A stretch of DNA of 64,000 bases from Chlorobium sp. (lineage in GTDB: Bacteria > Bacteroidota > Chlorobiia > Chlorobiales > Chlorobiaceae): contig SZXZ01000011.1 of assembly GCA_005843835.1 (NCBI GenBank), positions 36,382-100,381 of the forward strand, read 5' to 3'. The notes beneath the pieces were generated by a model. It worked only from the letters and a program-made list of their open reading frames with translations. It searched no databases and was not told the origin of the DNA. The position numbers and the translations under genes are program-made. Of the stretch, positions 27,253 to 38,132 are shown piece after piece; within the stretch, counting starts at the first letter, position 1; every line of letters begins with the position of its first letter.

Positions 27253-27519
27253 ATGAAGCTGTTCCTGCACAGAAATCTGGATAAAGGGTTAAAAAAATCG
27301 CCCCTACCTGAAGCTCTCAGGGCAGATATTTTTTGTTCTTCCCCTGCTGTTGCATTTGGTGCACTTGCTCTCGGGGCTTTTGCCATAGGAGCGCTCGCTA
27401 TAGGGACTCTCGTCATAGGAAAACTTGTTCTTGGCAAAGTCACTGTAGAAAACGCCCGCATCAAAAAGCTTGAAATCGAAGAACTTACCGTGAAAAAGAC
27501 AAACACAATACCTGACTGA
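27253..27519 (+). CDS. Small protein with Gly-periodic repeats
   Basis: This is an 88-aa protein with a strikingly periodic core: FGALALGAFAIGALAIGTLVIGKLVLGKV, that is, a glycine every five residues or so with aliphatic residues between, followed by VENARIKKLEIEELTVKK, where the same period continues with polar residues. This looks like a short solenoid or a fibre-like beta-helix, or a hydrophobic hairpin in the membrane. The start at 27253 (MKLFLHRN) is chosen over the in-frame codon at 27160. I know small proteins with this pattern occur widely, but not what they do. Confidence 0.6.
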   Translation: MKLFLHRNLDKGLKKSPLPEALRADIFCSSPAVAFGALALGAFAIGALAIGTLVIGKLVLGKVTVENARIKKLEIEELTVKKTNTIPD

Positions 27520-27651
27520 GCCAGGAACAACCATAATAACCAGTAGAATAATAATGTTGTTGTTAGGGATAAGAAGTATAGAAAGGTCTACATTGTGCCT
27601 TCTCAAAATATTTAATGCTCCTATAAACCTTCTTGAAAGGACATATTATCA

Positions 27652-28224
27652 ATGGTTCAAAACCTCAGGATGAAACCTAACGTGAGGAATGTTGTCCATG
27701 AATCGATTCTGCTTGATGAGTTATTTGAAAAATATCGGCAAAGCTTAGGTGTAGATTTTGATGGGTACAAAAATCACTGTATGCGTGTTTTCAACTTTTG
27801 CAGTGCACTTGCTGGAAACCTTACAGATGTTGAAGATAAAATTGCTATCGCATCATTTTTTCATGATATAGGAATATGGACCGATAACACCTTTGATTAC
27901 CTGGTACCATCTCAATTGTTAGCCCGAAGTTATCTGGAACAAACTGACAGAGTTGCGTGGTGTGATGAAATAGACGCAATGATTGGAGAGCATCATAAGA
28001 TTTCAAAATATCAGGCAAATCCCACCTGGTTGGTTGAAGCTTTTCGAAAGGCCGACTGGATAGATTTATCGGGGGGATTGCTTCGGTATCGCTTACATGA
28101 CGATTTCGTCACAGACGTACTCTATGCTTTTCCTAACGCTGGGTTTCATAAACGGCTTCTTGAACTCTCCATTGAGCGCTTTAAAACCCATCCATTCAGT
28201 CCCTTACCCATGATGAAGCTGTAG
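27652..28224 (+). CDS. HD-domain phosphohydrolase
   Basis: This is a 190-aa metal-dependent phosphohydrolase with an HD domain. The His of HCMRVFNF (about residue 43), the HD pair in FFHDIGIW (about 71) and a later His in GEHHKIS with Asp in FRKADWIDLS complete the site. There is no fused signalling domain, so it probably acts on a nucleotide or a small phosphate ester. AAGGACATA precedes the start at 27652. It ends convergent with metH. Confidence 0.82.
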   Translation: MVQNLRMKPNVRNVVHESILLDELFEKYRQSLGVDFDGYKNHCMRVFNFCSALAGNLTDVEDKIAIASFFHDIGIWTDNTFDYLVPSQLLARSYLEQTDRVAWCDEIDAMIGEHHKISKYQANPTWLVEAFRKADWIDLSGGLLRYRLHDDFVTDVLYAFPNAGFHKRLLELSIERFKTHPFSPLPMMKL

Positions 28225-28319
28225 CTGAAAATTGCACACTGCATGCAAATAACTATCTATGGAACACTGCATCATGGGATTAAACAGACAATCTCATTTC
28301 TATTAAACATGATGAGCCG

Positions 28320-31300
28320 TTACTCTCGATCGTAGTTCAGAACTGGGGCCAGCCATTTTTCAGCTTCTTTGATATGCATCCCTTTACGTCGAGCGTAATC
28401 CTCGATTTGGTCATGGCAGATTTTGCCGAGTACAAAGTATTTTGCTTCTGGATGTGCGAAATAAAGCCCGCTGACAGAAGAAGCAGGGTTCATGGCAAAG
28501 GTTTCAGTTAATGTAATACCAGTGTTGGTTTCAGCGTTCAACAGGGTAAAGAGCTCTGCTTTCTCCGTGTGGTCTGGGCATGATGGATACCCTGAAGCAG
28601 GTCTGATACCCTGGTAATGCTCTGCCAGCAACTCAGTGCTTTTCATGGTTTCAAGCGGAGCGTATCCCCACAGTTCTCGCCGCACCTTTTCATGCAGCAT
28701 CTCAGCAAACGCTTCGGCAAGTCTGTCGGTAAGCGCCTGTGTTATAATGCGGTGATAGTCGTCCTTATCGTCACTGAACTGTTTAAGCAATTTTTCGATA
28801 CCCAGACCTGCAGTAACAGCAAACCCTCCTACGTAGTCAATCATTCCACACTCTTTGGGAGCAATATAATCAGCAAGTGCCACATTCCGTTTGCCGGTTT
28901 CTTGTTCTTGCTGCTGTCGAAGTGTATGCAGTTTTATCAGCACTGTTTCACGGCCCTCATCAGCATAGACTTCGATATCGTCTTCAGTGCTGTTCGCAGG
29001 AAAGATACCTGCAACTCCTTTTAATTCAAGCAGTGTTTCTTTTTCTAATCTGTCAAGCACTAAATTTGCATCGTCAAACAGCTTTTTTGCCTCTAAGCCG
29101 TATTCTGCATGTTCAAATATTTGAGGGTAGCGGCCATGTAATTGCCAGGCCATAAAAAATGGAGTCCAGTCAATATAGGGACGCAATAGACCGACAGTGA
29201 CATCCTCAAACAAGGTAATACCAGGTTTCAGCGGTTTGTATATTGTAGATTCGTCCCATTGCAGTTTAGGCCGGTTGGAACGCGCATCTTCAAGAGTAAG
29301 GTATTTTTTTGAGCTTGTACGAGAAGCATGACTATCTCTCAGTCCAGCCTGTTCATGCTTGAGTTGTGCAATGTAGCCAGGGCTGAGTGCAGGATTAAGC
29401 AGACTGTTAACCACCGGAACACTCCGCGATGCATCAAGCACCTGGACTACTGCGCCAGAATATACAGGAGCAATCTTTACAGCGGTATGTATTCTTGATG
29501 TCGTAGCGCCACCGATCAGCAGTGGAATAGTCATGCCAAGACGTTCCATTTCGCTTGCTACATATACCATTTCGTCAAGTGATGGTGTTATGAGTCCGCT
29601 TAACCCAATAAGGTCAGCTTTTTCACGGACAGCAGCTTCAAGAATTTTTTCACAAGGCATCATGACACCGATATCCACAACATCGTAGTTGTTGCAGGCA
29701 AGTACAACAGCGACTATATTTTTTCCGATATCATGCACATCGCCTTTGACTGTTGCAAGGAGCACTTTTGCGGCACTGCGAGTATCCTTGTTCAGAGCCT
29801 TCTCTGCTTCGATAAATGGTAAAAGGTAGGCAACCGAGCGCTTCATGACTCGGGCACTTTTAACCACTTGGGGCAAAAACATTTTACCTTCTGCAAAGAG
29901 GTCACCGATGGTGTTCATGCCGTTCATGAGAGGGCCCTCAATAACCTGAAGCGGGCTTAGATAGAGCTTGCGTGCTTCTTCGGTATCCTCTTCAATATAT
30001 TCAACGATCCCTTTAACGAGAGCGTGGCGCAGTCGTTCCTCAACAGGAGCGCTGCGCCATTCTGCTGCCTTTGCTTCAGTTTTCTCTCCTCCATCACGGA
30101 TCGTTTCAGCAAAGTTAACCAGTCTTTCCGTCGCATCAGAACGGCGATTGAGTAGTACATCTTCAACCCTTACCAGCAGTTCAGGTTCAATATCTTCGTA
30201 AATAGCAAGCTGACCGGCATTGACGATGCCCATGTCGAGTCCGGCACGAATGGCATGGTAAAGAAATGCGGCATGCATAGCCTCGCGGACAGGTTCATTA
30301 CCTCGGAAAGAAAACGAAACGTTACTGATACCGCCGGAAATTTTTGCATAAGGAAGGTTTTCTTTTATCCAGCGTACTGTCCGAATAAAATCAACAGCGT
30401 AGTTATTATGATCATCAATGCCTGTTGCAACAGTCAGGACATTTGGATCGAAAATAATATCCTCTGGCGGAAACCCAACCTCCAGAGTTAGAATATCGTA
30501 AGCTCTTTTACAAATAGCAATGCGGCGCTCATAACTGTCAGCCTGTCCCTGTTCATCAAAAGCCATGATAACGCTAGCTGCTCCGTATTGCATAACTTTA
30601 CGTGCCCTTTCCTTGAAAAGCTTTTCACCCTCCTTAAGGCTGATGGAATTGACAATGCTTTTTCCCTGAACGCACTGCAACCCGTTTTCAATGACCGACC
30701 ATTTTGAGCTGTCTATCATGACCGGTACACGAGATATTTCAGGCTCAGATCCAATCAGGTTAAGAAAATCCTTCATAACCAGTTCAGAATCGAGCATCCC
30801 TTCATCAACATTTATATCAATAATCTGCGCACCACTTTCAACCTGCTGACGTGCGATGGAGAGTGCTTCATCGTAGTTGCCCTCCTTGATAAGTCGGGCA
30901 AATTTTTTCGATCCGGTAACATTGGTTCGTTCGCCAATATTGATGAATCCGGTTGTACTGTTGACGTACAGGGGCTCAAGACCCGAAAGCTGCAGCTCAT
31001 GGTGTCTGGCTGGGCGCTGGCGTGGTTTCAGTGACTTGACTGCCTCTGCGATTGCTTTGATATGCTGTGGAGTGGTTCCGCAGCAGCCTCCGACAATATT
31101 AACAAATCCGGAAGTTGCAAAGCCGGCTATTTGTGCGGCCATGTATTCCGGAGAGTCGTCATACTCTCCGAACTCGTTTGGAAGGCCGGCGTTAGGATAT
31201 ACACTCACAAAACTTTCAGCAATACCCGCCAGAGCAGCAATAAATGGCCGCATCTGTTTGGAGCCAAGTGCGCAGTTAAGGCCGACAGAAATCAAGTCCG

Positions 31301-32006
31301 GCATATGGGCGATTGATATCCAGAACGCTTCGGTGGTCTGACCGGAAAGAGTTCGACCACTGGCATCCACGACGGTTCCCGATACCATAACCGGGATACG
31401 CAGCCCTGTGCGGTTGAAAAACTCTTCGATAGAAAACAGCGCAGCTTTACAGTTGAGCGTATCAAATACGGTTTCAACAAGCAATAGATCGACACCTCCC
31501 TCTATCAGCCCTTCAAGCTGAAGGGTGTAGTTATCGACAACCTCCTGAAAGTTTACCGCACGGAAACCGGGATTATTGACATCTGGAGAGAGAGACAAGG
31601 TTTTGTTGGTCGGCCCTATGGATCCGGCAACAAATCTCTGCTTGTCAGGTGTTCGAGTGGTATACTCATTTGCAGCCTGTTTAGCAAGACGCGCAGCTTC
31701 AATGTTTAGTTCTTTGACAAGGTTTGACGCGTTGTAGTCAGCTTGAGAAATCGGGTTTGCATTAAAGGTGTTCGTTTCAATGATGTCCGAACCTGCTTCG
31801 AGAAAGTCGCAGTGTAGTGCATAAATAATGTCCGGGCGTGTCAGAACAAGGATATCGTTATTCCCAATGAGCGGATGCGAATGGTTAGCAAACCTTGTTC
31901 CCCGGTAATCTTTTTCCTGTAATTTATGGCGCTGAATCATGGTGCCCATAGCACCGTCAAGCATAAGGATTCGCTTTTCCAGCAGATTTAAGAGTGTATC
32001 CTTCAT
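28320..32006 (-). CDS. metH: Cobalamin-dependent methionine synthase
   Basis: This transfers a methyl group from 5-methyltetrahydrofolate to homocysteine via cobalamin, 1228 aa, full length. Modules appear in order: the homocysteine/zinc domain ([13 protein letters not shown] at about 17, GLNCALG and [12 protein letters not shown] with the zinc cysteines), the folate domain ([18 protein letters not shown], about 355), the B12 cap and binding domain with the axial His in [10 protein letters not shown] (about 750), and the C-terminal SAM reactivation domain ([15 protein letters not shown]). The gene is monocistronic, 151 bases from the nearest upstream gene. No cobalamin riboswitch is seen in that gap. 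Confidence 0.97.
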   Translation of the reverse strand: MKDTLLNLLEKRILMLDGAMGTMIQRHKLQEKDYRGTRFANHSHPLIGNNDILVLTRPDIIYALHCDFLEAGSDIIETNTFNANPISQADYNASNLVKELNIEAARLAKQAANEYTTRTPDKQRFVAGSIGPTNKTLSLSPDVNNPGFRAVNFQEVVDNYTLQLEGLIEGGVDLLLVETVFDTLNCKAALFSIEEFFNRTGLRIPVMVSGTVVDASGRTLSGQTTEAFWISIAHMPDLISVGLNCALGSKQMRPFIAALAGIAESFVSVYPNAGLPNEFGEYDDSPEYMAAQIAGFATSGFVNIVGGCCGTTPQHIKAIAEAVKSLKPRQRPARHHELQLSGLEPLYVNSTTGFINIGERTNVTGSKKFARLIKEGNYDEALSIARQQVESGAQIIDINVDEGMLDSELVMKDFLNLIGSEPEISRVPVMIDSSKWSVIENGLQCVQGKSIVNSISLKEGEKLFKERARKVMQYGAASVIMAFDEQGQADSYERRIAICKRAYDILTLEVGFPPEDIIFDPNVLTVATGIDDHNNYAVDFIRTVRWIKENLPYAKISGGISNVSFSFRGNEPVREAMHAAFLYHAIRAGLDMGIVNAGQLAIYEDIEPELLVRVEDVLLNRRSDATERLVNFAETIRDGGEKTEAKAAEWRSAPVEERLRHALVKGIVEYIEEDTEEARKLYLSPLQVIEGPLMNGMNTIGDLFAEGKMFLPQVVKSARVMKRSVAYLLPFIEAEKALNKDTRSAAKVLLATVKGDVHDIGKNIVAVVLACNNYDVVDIGVMMPCEKILEAAVREKADLIGLSGLITPSLDEMVYVASEMERLGMTIPLLIGGATTSRIHTAVKIAPVYSGAVVQVLDASRSVPVVNSLLNPALSPGYIAQLKHEQAGLRDSHASRTSSKKYLTLEDARSNRPKLQWDESTIYKPLKPGITLFEDVTVGLLRPYIDWTPFFMAWQLHGRYPQIFEHAEYGLEAKKLFDDANLVLDRLEKETLLELKGVAGIFPANSTEDDIEVYADEGRETVLIKLHTLRQQQEQETGKRNVALADYIAPKECGMIDYVGGFAVTAGLGIEKLLKQFSDDKDDYHRIITQALTDRLAEAFAEMLHEKVRRELWGYAPLETMKSTELLAEHYQGIRPASGYPSCPDHTEKAELFTLLNAETNTGITLTETFAMNPASSVSGLYFAHPEAKYFVLGKICHDQIEDYARRKGMHIKEAEKWLAPVLNYDRE

Positions 32007-32082
32007 TATGATATGCGGGGAGGCGGTTAAAAAAAAAGAGAATATACGATTAAGTCGATAATTACATTTTTTCCGGCACTGT

Positions 32083-32104
32083 CCGCAGTACTGATATACT
32101 GCGG
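32083..32104. other. Inverted repeat between esterase gene and metH
   Basis: CCGCAGTA (32083-32090) and TACTGCGG (32097-32104) form a perfect 8-bp stem with a 6-base loop. It lies about 55 bases downstream of the esterase stop and about 80 bases upstream of the metH start, both on the minus strand. No T-run follows on that strand, so it may be an operator palindrome or a stable transcript end rather than an intrinsic terminator. Confidence 0.35.
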
Positions 32105-32157
32105 CGATTTCTTCCTTTTTCAGAATTTTAGGGCTTGCTCCGAGGTTCAGGTAATTT

Positions 32158-32805
32158 TTATTGAAGCCAGGATCTGATCAGCTCAATGCCGCTGTCGGAA
32201 ATCTGATGTGCTACAGGGTATTCCCGATAGGTAACATCATCAACATTCAGCTTTAGCCATTCATGAGCAGTACGTCCTTTTGCAATCGGCAGGATATCGT
32301 CATAGAGGCCATGCATTACCAGAAATGGCAGGTTCCTGAGTAAAGATTTGTTTGCATCATTCGGCAGTGTTTTTTCGGGAAGTTGTCCACTAAGAGCTAT
32401 TACACCATGTAGCAGTTCCGGAGCATTAAACGCAGTGAGATAGCTCATGACGGCTCCCTGGCTGAATCCCATAAGAAAAACCTTGTTACCCGAAGGCTGG
32501 TGAATCCTGATGAGTTCTTCGGTGAAATATATAAACTGCTCAAGCGCTTTTTGTGCCGCATTGTAATCCACGTTGATTCCTTGCTGGGTAAACTCCAGCG
32601 GAAACCAGCCGTACATGCCAAAATCCATCGTTTGCGGTGCTCTGGCGCTGATATAGCGAAATTCCGGCTTTAGTGCAGGAGCTATTTGAATAAGGTCTTT
32701 TTCGTTGCTTCCGTATCCATGAAGCATGATCAGGAGTGGAGCGTGTTCCGGTTTGGCGGGTTCAAGGTCCAGATAGGTGAGTGATAGATTGTTTCGCTGC
32801 AGCAT
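32158..32805 (-). CDS. Alpha/beta-hydrolase carboxylesterase/phospholipase
   Basis: This is a 215-aa esterase of the phospholipase/carboxylesterase (YpfH/EstB-like) family. [15 protein letters not shown] gives the oxyanion region, [10 protein letters not shown] the nucleophile Ser, and a catalytic His is in YPVAHQIS near the C-terminus; the Asp is in GLYDDILP. No signal peptide is visible. It is the last gene of a leftward ETF-QO - mnmA - esterase set, 14 bases after mnmA. Its substrate is unknown. Confidence 0.88.
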   Translation of the reverse strand: MLQRNNLSLTYLDLEPAKPEHAPLLIMLHGYGSNEKDLIQIAPALKPEFRYISARAPQTMDFGMYGWFPLEFTQQGINVDYNAAQKALEQFIYFTEELIRIHQPSGNKVFLMGFSQGAVMSYLTAFNAPELLHGVIALSGQLPEKTLPNDANKSLLRNLPFLVMHGLYDDILPIAKGRTAHEWLKLNVDDVTYREYPVAHQISDSGIELIRSWLQ

Positions 32806-32819
32806 ATGTCAGAATAGGG

Positions 32820-33905
32820 TTATTGTTGAGGTGTGTTAATGATCCTGGTAATGAACCCGCCGCAGATTACTTCGCTGTCGCGGTAAAAGACCGCAGCCTG
32901 TCCGGTCGAAACGGCATTTTTAGGTGTGTTGAATACTATATGTGCTGAGTTATTATCGAGCGGTTCAATGGTGCACAGGGTTTCTTTGTCACGATACCGG
33001 ATTTTTCCAGAGGCCTCAATAGGAACGTCTAGTTTCTCCAGGCCGATCAGGTTCAGCCCGGAAGCAATCAGTGTTGTAGATTCCATAGATGACTTTTTTC
33101 CGACTTGGATACGGTTATGCTCCTTGTCAAGTGAAGTGACATAAAGTGGCTCTTTCGATGAAACTCCGAGTCCCCGGCGCTGGCCGATGGTATAAAAAGG
33201 ATAACCACGGTGTTTGCCGATAACATTGCCTTTTTCGTCGACGATTTCACCGCCCGCAACTTTGTCGGCAAGACCGGGAATAGCACCCGCTAAATAGCTG
33301 CAGTAATCATCTTGTGGTACAAAGCATATCTCTTGGCTCTCCTTTTTTTCAGCAGCCCTTACTTCGAAAGAGTGGGCTAGTTTTCGTACCTCAGGTTTTG
33401 TGAGCTTCCCGAGAGGAAAAATGGTTTTAGCCAAGTCACTTTGTGAGAGCATCCATAGAAAATAGCTCTGGTCTTTTTCTGAATCAGCCCCTTTATAGAG
33501 CCGGTATCTTCCGTCAATGAAAGCTGTGGCAGCAAAATGACCAGTGGCAACGAAATCAGCATCAAGCAGCTTCAACCCCTCAAAAAGGCCGAACCATTTG
33601 ATTTTTTTATTGCAAACCATACAGGGATTAGGTGTTCTGCCGTCGAGATAGTCATCCTGAAAATAGCGGATAACATCATCCCTGAATTTACTGCTGAGGT
33701 TCAGGGTGAACACAGGTATTTGATAATCAGGATGGTCGCTTATAATAAGTGGAGATAGCTGAAGCGTAGGACTCTCTTCAAAGGAGTCAAGTACTTTGAT
33801 GTTTAAACCCGTGACGGTATAGCCCTGCTCGACAAGCAGGCATGCAGAAACGGCAGAATCAACTCCCCCTGAAATACCGACAACAACTTTTTTTTGTTTA
33901 TTCAT
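32820..33905 (-). CDS. mnmA: tRNA-specific 2-thiouridylase MnmA
   Basis: This makes 2-thiouridine at the wobble position of Glu, Gln and Lys tRNAs, 361 aa. The PP-loop SGGVDSAVSACL is at residue 11. The catalytic cysteines are in PNPCMVCNKKIKWF (about 95) and ESQEICFVPQDDY (about 195). The C-terminal beta-barrel domains follow, with YTIGQRRGLGV. It starts 3 bases after the stop of the upstream ETF-QO gene, so the two are likely coupled. The sulfur relay proteins are not in the window. Confidence 0.96.
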   Translation of the reverse strand: MNKQKKVVVGISGGVDSAVSACLLVEQGYTVTGLNIKVLDSFEESPTLQLSPLIISDHPDYQIPVFTLNLSSKFRDDVIRYFQDDYLDGRTPNPCMVCNKKIKWFGLFEGLKLLDADFVATGHFAATAFIDGRYRLYKGADSEKDQSYFLWMLSQSDLAKTIFPLGKLTKPEVRKLAHSFEVRAAEKKESQEICFVPQDDYCSYLAGAIPGLADKVAGGEIVDEKGNVIGKHRGYPFYTIGQRRGLGVSSKEPLYVTSLDKEHNRIQVGKKSSMESTTLIASGLNLIGLEKLDVPIEASGKIRYRDKETLCTIEPLDNNSAHIVFNTPKNAVSTGQAAVFYRDSEVICGGFITRIINTPQQ

Positions 33906-33908
33906 AAG

Positions 33909-35600
33909 TTAACTGAGTTTATAGCCTGGGCCTCCACCACCCTCCGGGGGTGTCCAGGTAATTATACCATAAGGATCGACGGTTTCGCAAGTTTTGCAAT
34001 GCAGGCAGTTCGATGGATTAAGTTTCAGAGTCGGGTGAGGATTGAGAATTATTTCGTAAACCTGAGCCGGACAGAAATGACGGCATGGGTTATCGAACTC
34101 AATCATGCATTTTTTTAAACAGATTTCTTCAATATCATCAGGCTTTATAAGCAGGTGGCACGGTTGATTCTCTTCGTGTTTGGTCCCTGATCGGTAAAGA
34201 CTTTCAGTTTTGCTGAAAGTAATTTTCCCGTCAGGAGTCAAGGTGTCTTTTCCGGTAATGAGGGATGACTTTTTTTGCTGAAGTGCATTCTTTTTATCAA
34301 GGGGTTGCTTTCCAAAGCTTTCGGTTATTGACAGACCAGGAAACTTAAGTTGAAGGCCGGCATGAAGCAAACCGGAATACAATCCATGGTCGAAAGCGCC
34401 CCGATAGTTTCTTGCTGCGTAAAGTTCATCGTATGCCCATGAACTTTTGAACCGATCCGAATAGGTTTCCAATTGACTCGTTGAAAAATCATTATGCAGC
34501 AATGATTCAAAAAGGGTTTCTGCCGCTAGAATTCCTGATTTCATTGATAGATGAAGCCCTTTGTGACGTTGCATATTCACCATTCCTGCCGTTTCACCGA
34601 CAACAAGAAAACCAGGACCATATAAGGGAGGCATTGCATCAGCACCTCCAGACGTGATTGTTCTTGCTCCCGATTCTATCATGCTTCCTCCTTCAAGAAT
34701 TTTGGCAAGCAATGGATGCTCTTTAAAATGTTGAAGGTTAAGATGCGGGTCACAAAACGGCAATGCAGGTTCAAGAGAAGTGACAAACCCAATAGAGATA
34801 AGTGTCGAGGATAAGGCATAGAGCCATCCTCCGCCATATACATCAGACGAGAGAGGATATCCAAACATCTGGTGAATTTCACCAGCGACCAGTCGTCCTG
34901 GCGGTATCCGCCATGTCTCTTTTACACCGCATTCGAAACGTTGAGGAATGGTTTCAGTGCTAATTGGAAAGTGTTCGCAAACTTTCCTGAAAAAAGAACC
35001 GTCAGAACCCTCTCCGATAACAGCGGCTTTTGTTTTAAGTAAAATACCGGGTTCATAGTTGGCTTTTTTGTGACCATTTTTATCGAGCCCCTTATCATCT
35101 GTCACAATACCAGCAAGTCTTCCGTTTTCAATATAAGGCAAAGAGGCTGAGGTATTGTCTAAAAGTTGAATGCCGTCCTTTTGAGCCTCATCAGCCATCC
35201 ATGCCCCAAGTCTGCTGAGCGAAACGAGCAGTTTCCCTTTATTGCTGAATAGTTCAGGAACATAAGGAAACAGAAACTTCCTTTTTTTTGTCAGGTACCA
35301 TATGCTTTCATTCGAGACAGCGGTATCGACCGGACATCCTTGTATTCGGTAGTCAGGAAAAAATTCATCAAAGGTTTTTGGATCAAGCAGAGCCCCTGAA
35401 AGCAGGTGTGCGCCAGCATATCGGCCTTTATCGATTACAGCTATTGCAGGATCAAGGGGATTCTTTGAGAGTGAGTTATGTCGCTTCACCATGTGCTGCA
35501 GGTGTATCGCCGACGCAAGGTTAGCCGGTCCAGCACCGATAAATAGGATATCGAATTCCAGTGATTCACGCTCCTGCAACATGTAATGTGTGTTTGGCAC
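33909..35600 (-). CDS. Electron-transfer flavoprotein-quinone oxidoreductase homologue
   Basis: This is a 563-aa protein of the ETF:ubiquinone oxidoreductase family, which takes electrons from ETF to quinone. The N-terminal FAD site is DILFIGAGPANLASAIHL. The C-terminal 4Fe-4S domain has all ligands: CPAQVYEI, then CLHCKTCETVDPYGIITW, with the usual PEGGGGPGY end. A likely membrane-binding hydrophobic segment lies in the middle. The start is a GTG at 35600; ATG at 35582 is an alternative. No ETF alpha or beta gene lies in the window, so the electron donor is open; menaquinone would be the acceptor in this group. Confidence 0.88.
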   Translation of the reverse strand: MPNTHYMLQERESLEFDILFIGAGPANLASAIHLQHMVKRHNSLSKNPLDPAIAVIDKGRYAGAHLLSGALLDPKTFDEFFPDYRIQGCPVDTAVSNESIWYLTKKRKFLFPYVPELFSNKGKLLVSLSRLGAWMADEAQKDGIQLLDNTSASLPYIENGRLAGIVTDDKGLDKNGHKKANYEPGILLKTKAAVIGEGSDGSFFRKVCEHFPISTETIPQRFECGVKETWRIPPGRLVAGEIHQMFGYPLSSDVYGGGWLYALSSTLISIGFVTSLEPALPFCDPHLNLQHFKEHPLLAKILEGGSMIESGARTITSGGADAMPPLYGPGFLVVGETAGMVNMQRHKGLHLSMKSGILAAETLFESLLHNDFSTSQLETYSDRFKSSWAYDELYAARNYRGAFDHGLYSGLLHAGLQLKFPGLSITESFGKQPLDKKNALQQKKSSLITGKDTLTPDGKITFSKTESLYRSGTKHEENQPCHLLIKPDDIEEICLKKCMIEFDNPCRHFCPAQVYEIILNPHPTLKLNPSNCLHCKTCETVDPYGIITWTPPEGGGGPGYKLS

Positions 35601-35679
35601 TCTATCTCAATTAACCATGGCAGACTAAAAAAAGAAATATTTTCACCAACTTTCAAGCAAAGACTTTCCTTTTTCTCAC

Positions 35680-36270
35680 TTATCCAACACGGGCATTCGA
35701 AACATGTGGATTATTAAGAATAAATTTTCGCCATAAAAGCTCCCGACTTTTTGAAATACCTACTCTTGTACTGGTGCCAATCATGGTTTCCGGTAATGCC
35801 GGTGCATTTTCTATATAAAATTCTTCGCTAAAAAGATTGTTTCCATTGCTGTTACAATCGATTGCCAGTGCTTTGGTTAGTTTTCCGGGGCCACTCATCA
35901 GATTATTTATATGGTCAGTTCCTCTCTGTTTTATCATAAACGGCTCACCTTCAATCGGCTCCATAGCTCTTATCAATACTGCACCAGCTGTGTTTTCAGG
36001 TTCACTGACTATATTCAGCATGTAATGGGTGCCATAGGTAAAGTAAATATAAAGGGTTCCGGGTGCGTGAAACATAATCCGGTTTCTTGCTGTCTTGCCT
36101 CGCCATGCATGGCAGGCTTCATCGTCTTTGCCTAAATAGGCTTCTGTCTCAACAATTCTGCCTTTCAGCTGGATATTTCCCGGTAATACACGTACAAATA
36201 TTTTTCCAAGAAGTAATTCAGAAAGCTCCATTGTAGGGCATTTGTAAAATTGTTGTTGTAGCCTTTCCAT
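35680..36270 (-). CDS. 3-methyladenine DNA glycosylase, AAG/MPG type
   Basis: This is a base-excision repair glycosylase that removes alkylated purines, 196 aa. [36 protein letters not shown] carries the catalytic Glu (ETEAY), followed by [29 protein letters not shown], the intercalating and damage-pocket region typical of the human AAG fold. Full length. It is divergent from parA, with 96 bases between. Confidence 0.94.
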   Translation of the reverse strand: MERLQQQFYKCPTMELSELLLGKIFVRVLPGNIQLKGRIVETEAYLGKDDEACHAWRGKTARNRIMFHAPGTLYIYFTYGTHYMLNIVSEPENTAGAVLIRAMEPIEGEPFMIKQRGTDHINNLMSGPGKLTKALAIDCNSNGNNLFSEEFYIENAPALPETMIGTSTRVGISKSRELLWRKFILNNPHVSNARVG

Positions 36271-36366
36271 GAAGCGTGATTAAAAATTTGTAATAGTTCA
36301 TGTAAGTATTATAATGTATTAAGTCATTACAGAACTTCAACTGCTATAAAATTCCCTGGTTAGTAC

Positions 36367-37161
36367 ATGGGCAGAGTTATTGCGATTGCAAACCAGAAGG
36401 GAGGGGTTGGAAAAACAACCACTTCCGTCAATATAGCCGCTTCTATTGCTATTTCTGAGTTTAAGACATTGCTTATCGATATCGACCCTCAAGCTAATGC
36501 CACTTCAGGCTTTGGACTCGAAATAGGCGACGAAATCGATAATACTTTTTATCAGGTTATGGTAAAAGGCGGCAACATTCAGGATGCTATCAAGTCTTCC
36601 AGTCTTGAGTATCTTGATGTCCTTCCGTCAAATGTCAATCTTGTCGGGATGGAGGTTGAGCTGGTGAACATGAGAGAGCGAGAGTATGTTATGCAGAAAG
36701 CTCTCAAGGGAATTCGGGCCCAGTACGATTATATTATTATCGATTGTCCTCCTTCTTTAGGGCTGATTACACTTAATTCCCTTACAGCAGCAGATTCAGT
36801 GCTTATCCCGGTTCAAGCCGAATATTATGCACTAGAGGGCTTGGGTAAACTACTGAACACCATTAGTATCGTTCGAAAGCATTTAAACCCTAAACTTGAA
36901 GTTGAAGGTGTCCTTGTGACCATGTATGACGCGAGACTTCGTCTTGCATCGCAGGTTGCCGAAGAAGTCAAGAAGTTTTTTAAAGACAAGGTCTACAAAA
37001 CCTATATACGCAGGAATGTCAGGCTTTCTGAAGCTCCAAGCCACGGTAAACCTGCTTTACTGTATGATGCCCAGAGTATCGGATCGAAAGACTATCTTGA
37101 TCTGGCACAGGAGATTTTCGAAAGAGACGGTAATATTAAAAAATTTAAAGTCCGGCAGTAG
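36367..37161 (+). CDS. parA: Chromosome partitioning ATPase ParA
   Basis: This is a MinD/ParA-type ATPase of 264 aa, the short chromosomal Soj form. The deviant Walker [13 protein letters not shown] is at residue 11, with Walker A' [12 protein letters not shown] (about 40) and Walker [12 protein letters not shown] (about 120). It acts on the nucleoid to segregate the origin with ParB. parB starts 28 bases downstream. This location is normally near the replication origin, but I did not see a dnaA gene or rnpA-rpmH cluster in the window. No obvious parS site was found by eye. Confidence 0.96.
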   Translation: MGRVIAIANQKGGVGKTTTSVNIAASIAISEFKTLLIDIDPQANATSGFGLEIGDEIDNTFYQVMVKGGNIQDAIKSSSLEYLDVLPSNVNLVGMEVELVNMREREYVMQKALKGIRAQYDYIIIDCPPSLGLITLNSLTAADSVLIPVQAEYYALEGLGKLLNTISIVRKHLNPKLEVEGVLVTMYDARLRLASQVAEEVKKFFKDKVYKTYIRRNVRLSEAPSHGKPALLYDAQSIGSKDYLDLAQEIFERDGNIKKFKVRQ

Positions 37162-37189
37162 CAGCTGACCGGTAAGTTGGTGGTGGTAT

Positions 37190-38077
37190 ATGCCTAAAAA
37201 AGCACTGGGAAGAGGGTTGAAAGCACTTATTCCTGATGAGGGATTTGAGTCTGCTTCCAAGGATGAGACACAGGAACTTGCCCAGGAAGGAAGTATTGGC
37301 AGTCTTTCTGTAGAAAAAATACGAACAAATCCATTTCAGCCCCGCAAGGAATTTGATGAAAGTGCTCTTGAAGAACTCAAGAATTCTATCATTGAAAATG
37401 GCGTTATTCAACCGGTAACCGTTTGCAGGGATGGGGACGGCTATCAACTTATCAGCGGTGAACGTCGGCTGAGGGCCGTTCTTCAGGCTGGCTTCAAATA
37501 TATTCCTGCCTATGTTATAGAGGCTCATGATGATTCAAGCAAGCTAGAGCTTGCTCTTATTGAAAACATTCAGCGAGAGGATCTAAATGCCATCGAAGTT
37601 GCGCTGGCCCTGAAAAGCCTGACAACAAAGTGCAGTCTCACGCAGGACGAAATAGCACAGAAAGTTGGTAAAAACCGCTCAACGGTCAGCAATTTTCTCA
37701 GGCTCCTCAAACTTCCGTTACAGATTCAGGACAGCATAAGGAATCGAGAGATTTCATCCGGACATGCACGGGCACTTATTAACCTTCCTGGAGAACAGCA
37801 GCAATTGAAAGTCTGGAAACAGATTCTGACCCGTCAGCTGTCAGTACGCCAGACCGAAGCATTAGTTAATCGCATGTTCAAGGATCAGTCAAAACCTGTA
37901 CAGCAGGACTCATCCGAGCGCTTATCACACATTACCCAGCTTGAGTCAGTTCTAAGAGACAAACTGGCCACAAAAGTTCGTATTGTCGAAAAAAAAGGTG
38001 GTAAGGGTGAAATTCATATTCAGTATTTTTCGAATGATGATCTCGACAGGCTTCTTGATATTATGAATTACGAATGA
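37190..38077 (+). CDS. parB: Chromosome partitioning protein ParB
   Basis: This is a CTPase/DNA-clamp protein of 295 aa that loads at parS sites. The N-terminal basic tail (KKALGRGLKALIP) stimulates ParA. The ParB core contains NPFQPRKEFDESAL (about 45), SGERRLRAVLQAG (CTP site, about 88) and ENIQREDLNAIE (about 125). The helix-turn-helix segment is TQDEIAQKVGKNRSTVSNFLRLL (about 150). A C-terminal dimerisation part ends the protein. It follows parA in the same operon. Confidence 0.96.
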   Translation: MPKKALGRGLKALIPDEGFESASKDETQELAQEGSIGSLSVEKIRTNPFQPRKEFDESALEELKNSIIENGVIQPVTVCRDGDGYQLISGERRLRAVLQAGFKYIPAYVIEAHDDSSKLELALIENIQREDLNAIEVALALKSLTTKCSLTQDEIAQKVGKNRSTVSNFLRLLKLPLQIQDSIRNREISSGHARALINLPGEQQQLKVWKQILTRQLSVRQTEALVNRMFKDQSKPVQQDSSERLSHITQLESVLRDKLATKVRIVEKKGGKGEIHIQYFSNDDLDRLLDIMNYE

Positions 38078-38132
38078 ACGGGTGGCCGAAGATGCTACTT
38101 TTTCACAGAAATGTTAAGTACAAAAAATAATT

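Noticed and set aside
32007..32157. Cobalamin or SAM riboswitch ahead of metH
   Set aside because: Only 151 bases are available and none of the B12-box or SAM-box signatures is visible; the inverted repeat there has no T-run on the metH strand.
36271..36366. Possible parS site near parAB
   Set aside because: I looked for a palindrome like the TGTTTCACGTGAAACA consensus in and around the parAB genes by eye and did not see one; a motif search over the genome would be needed.
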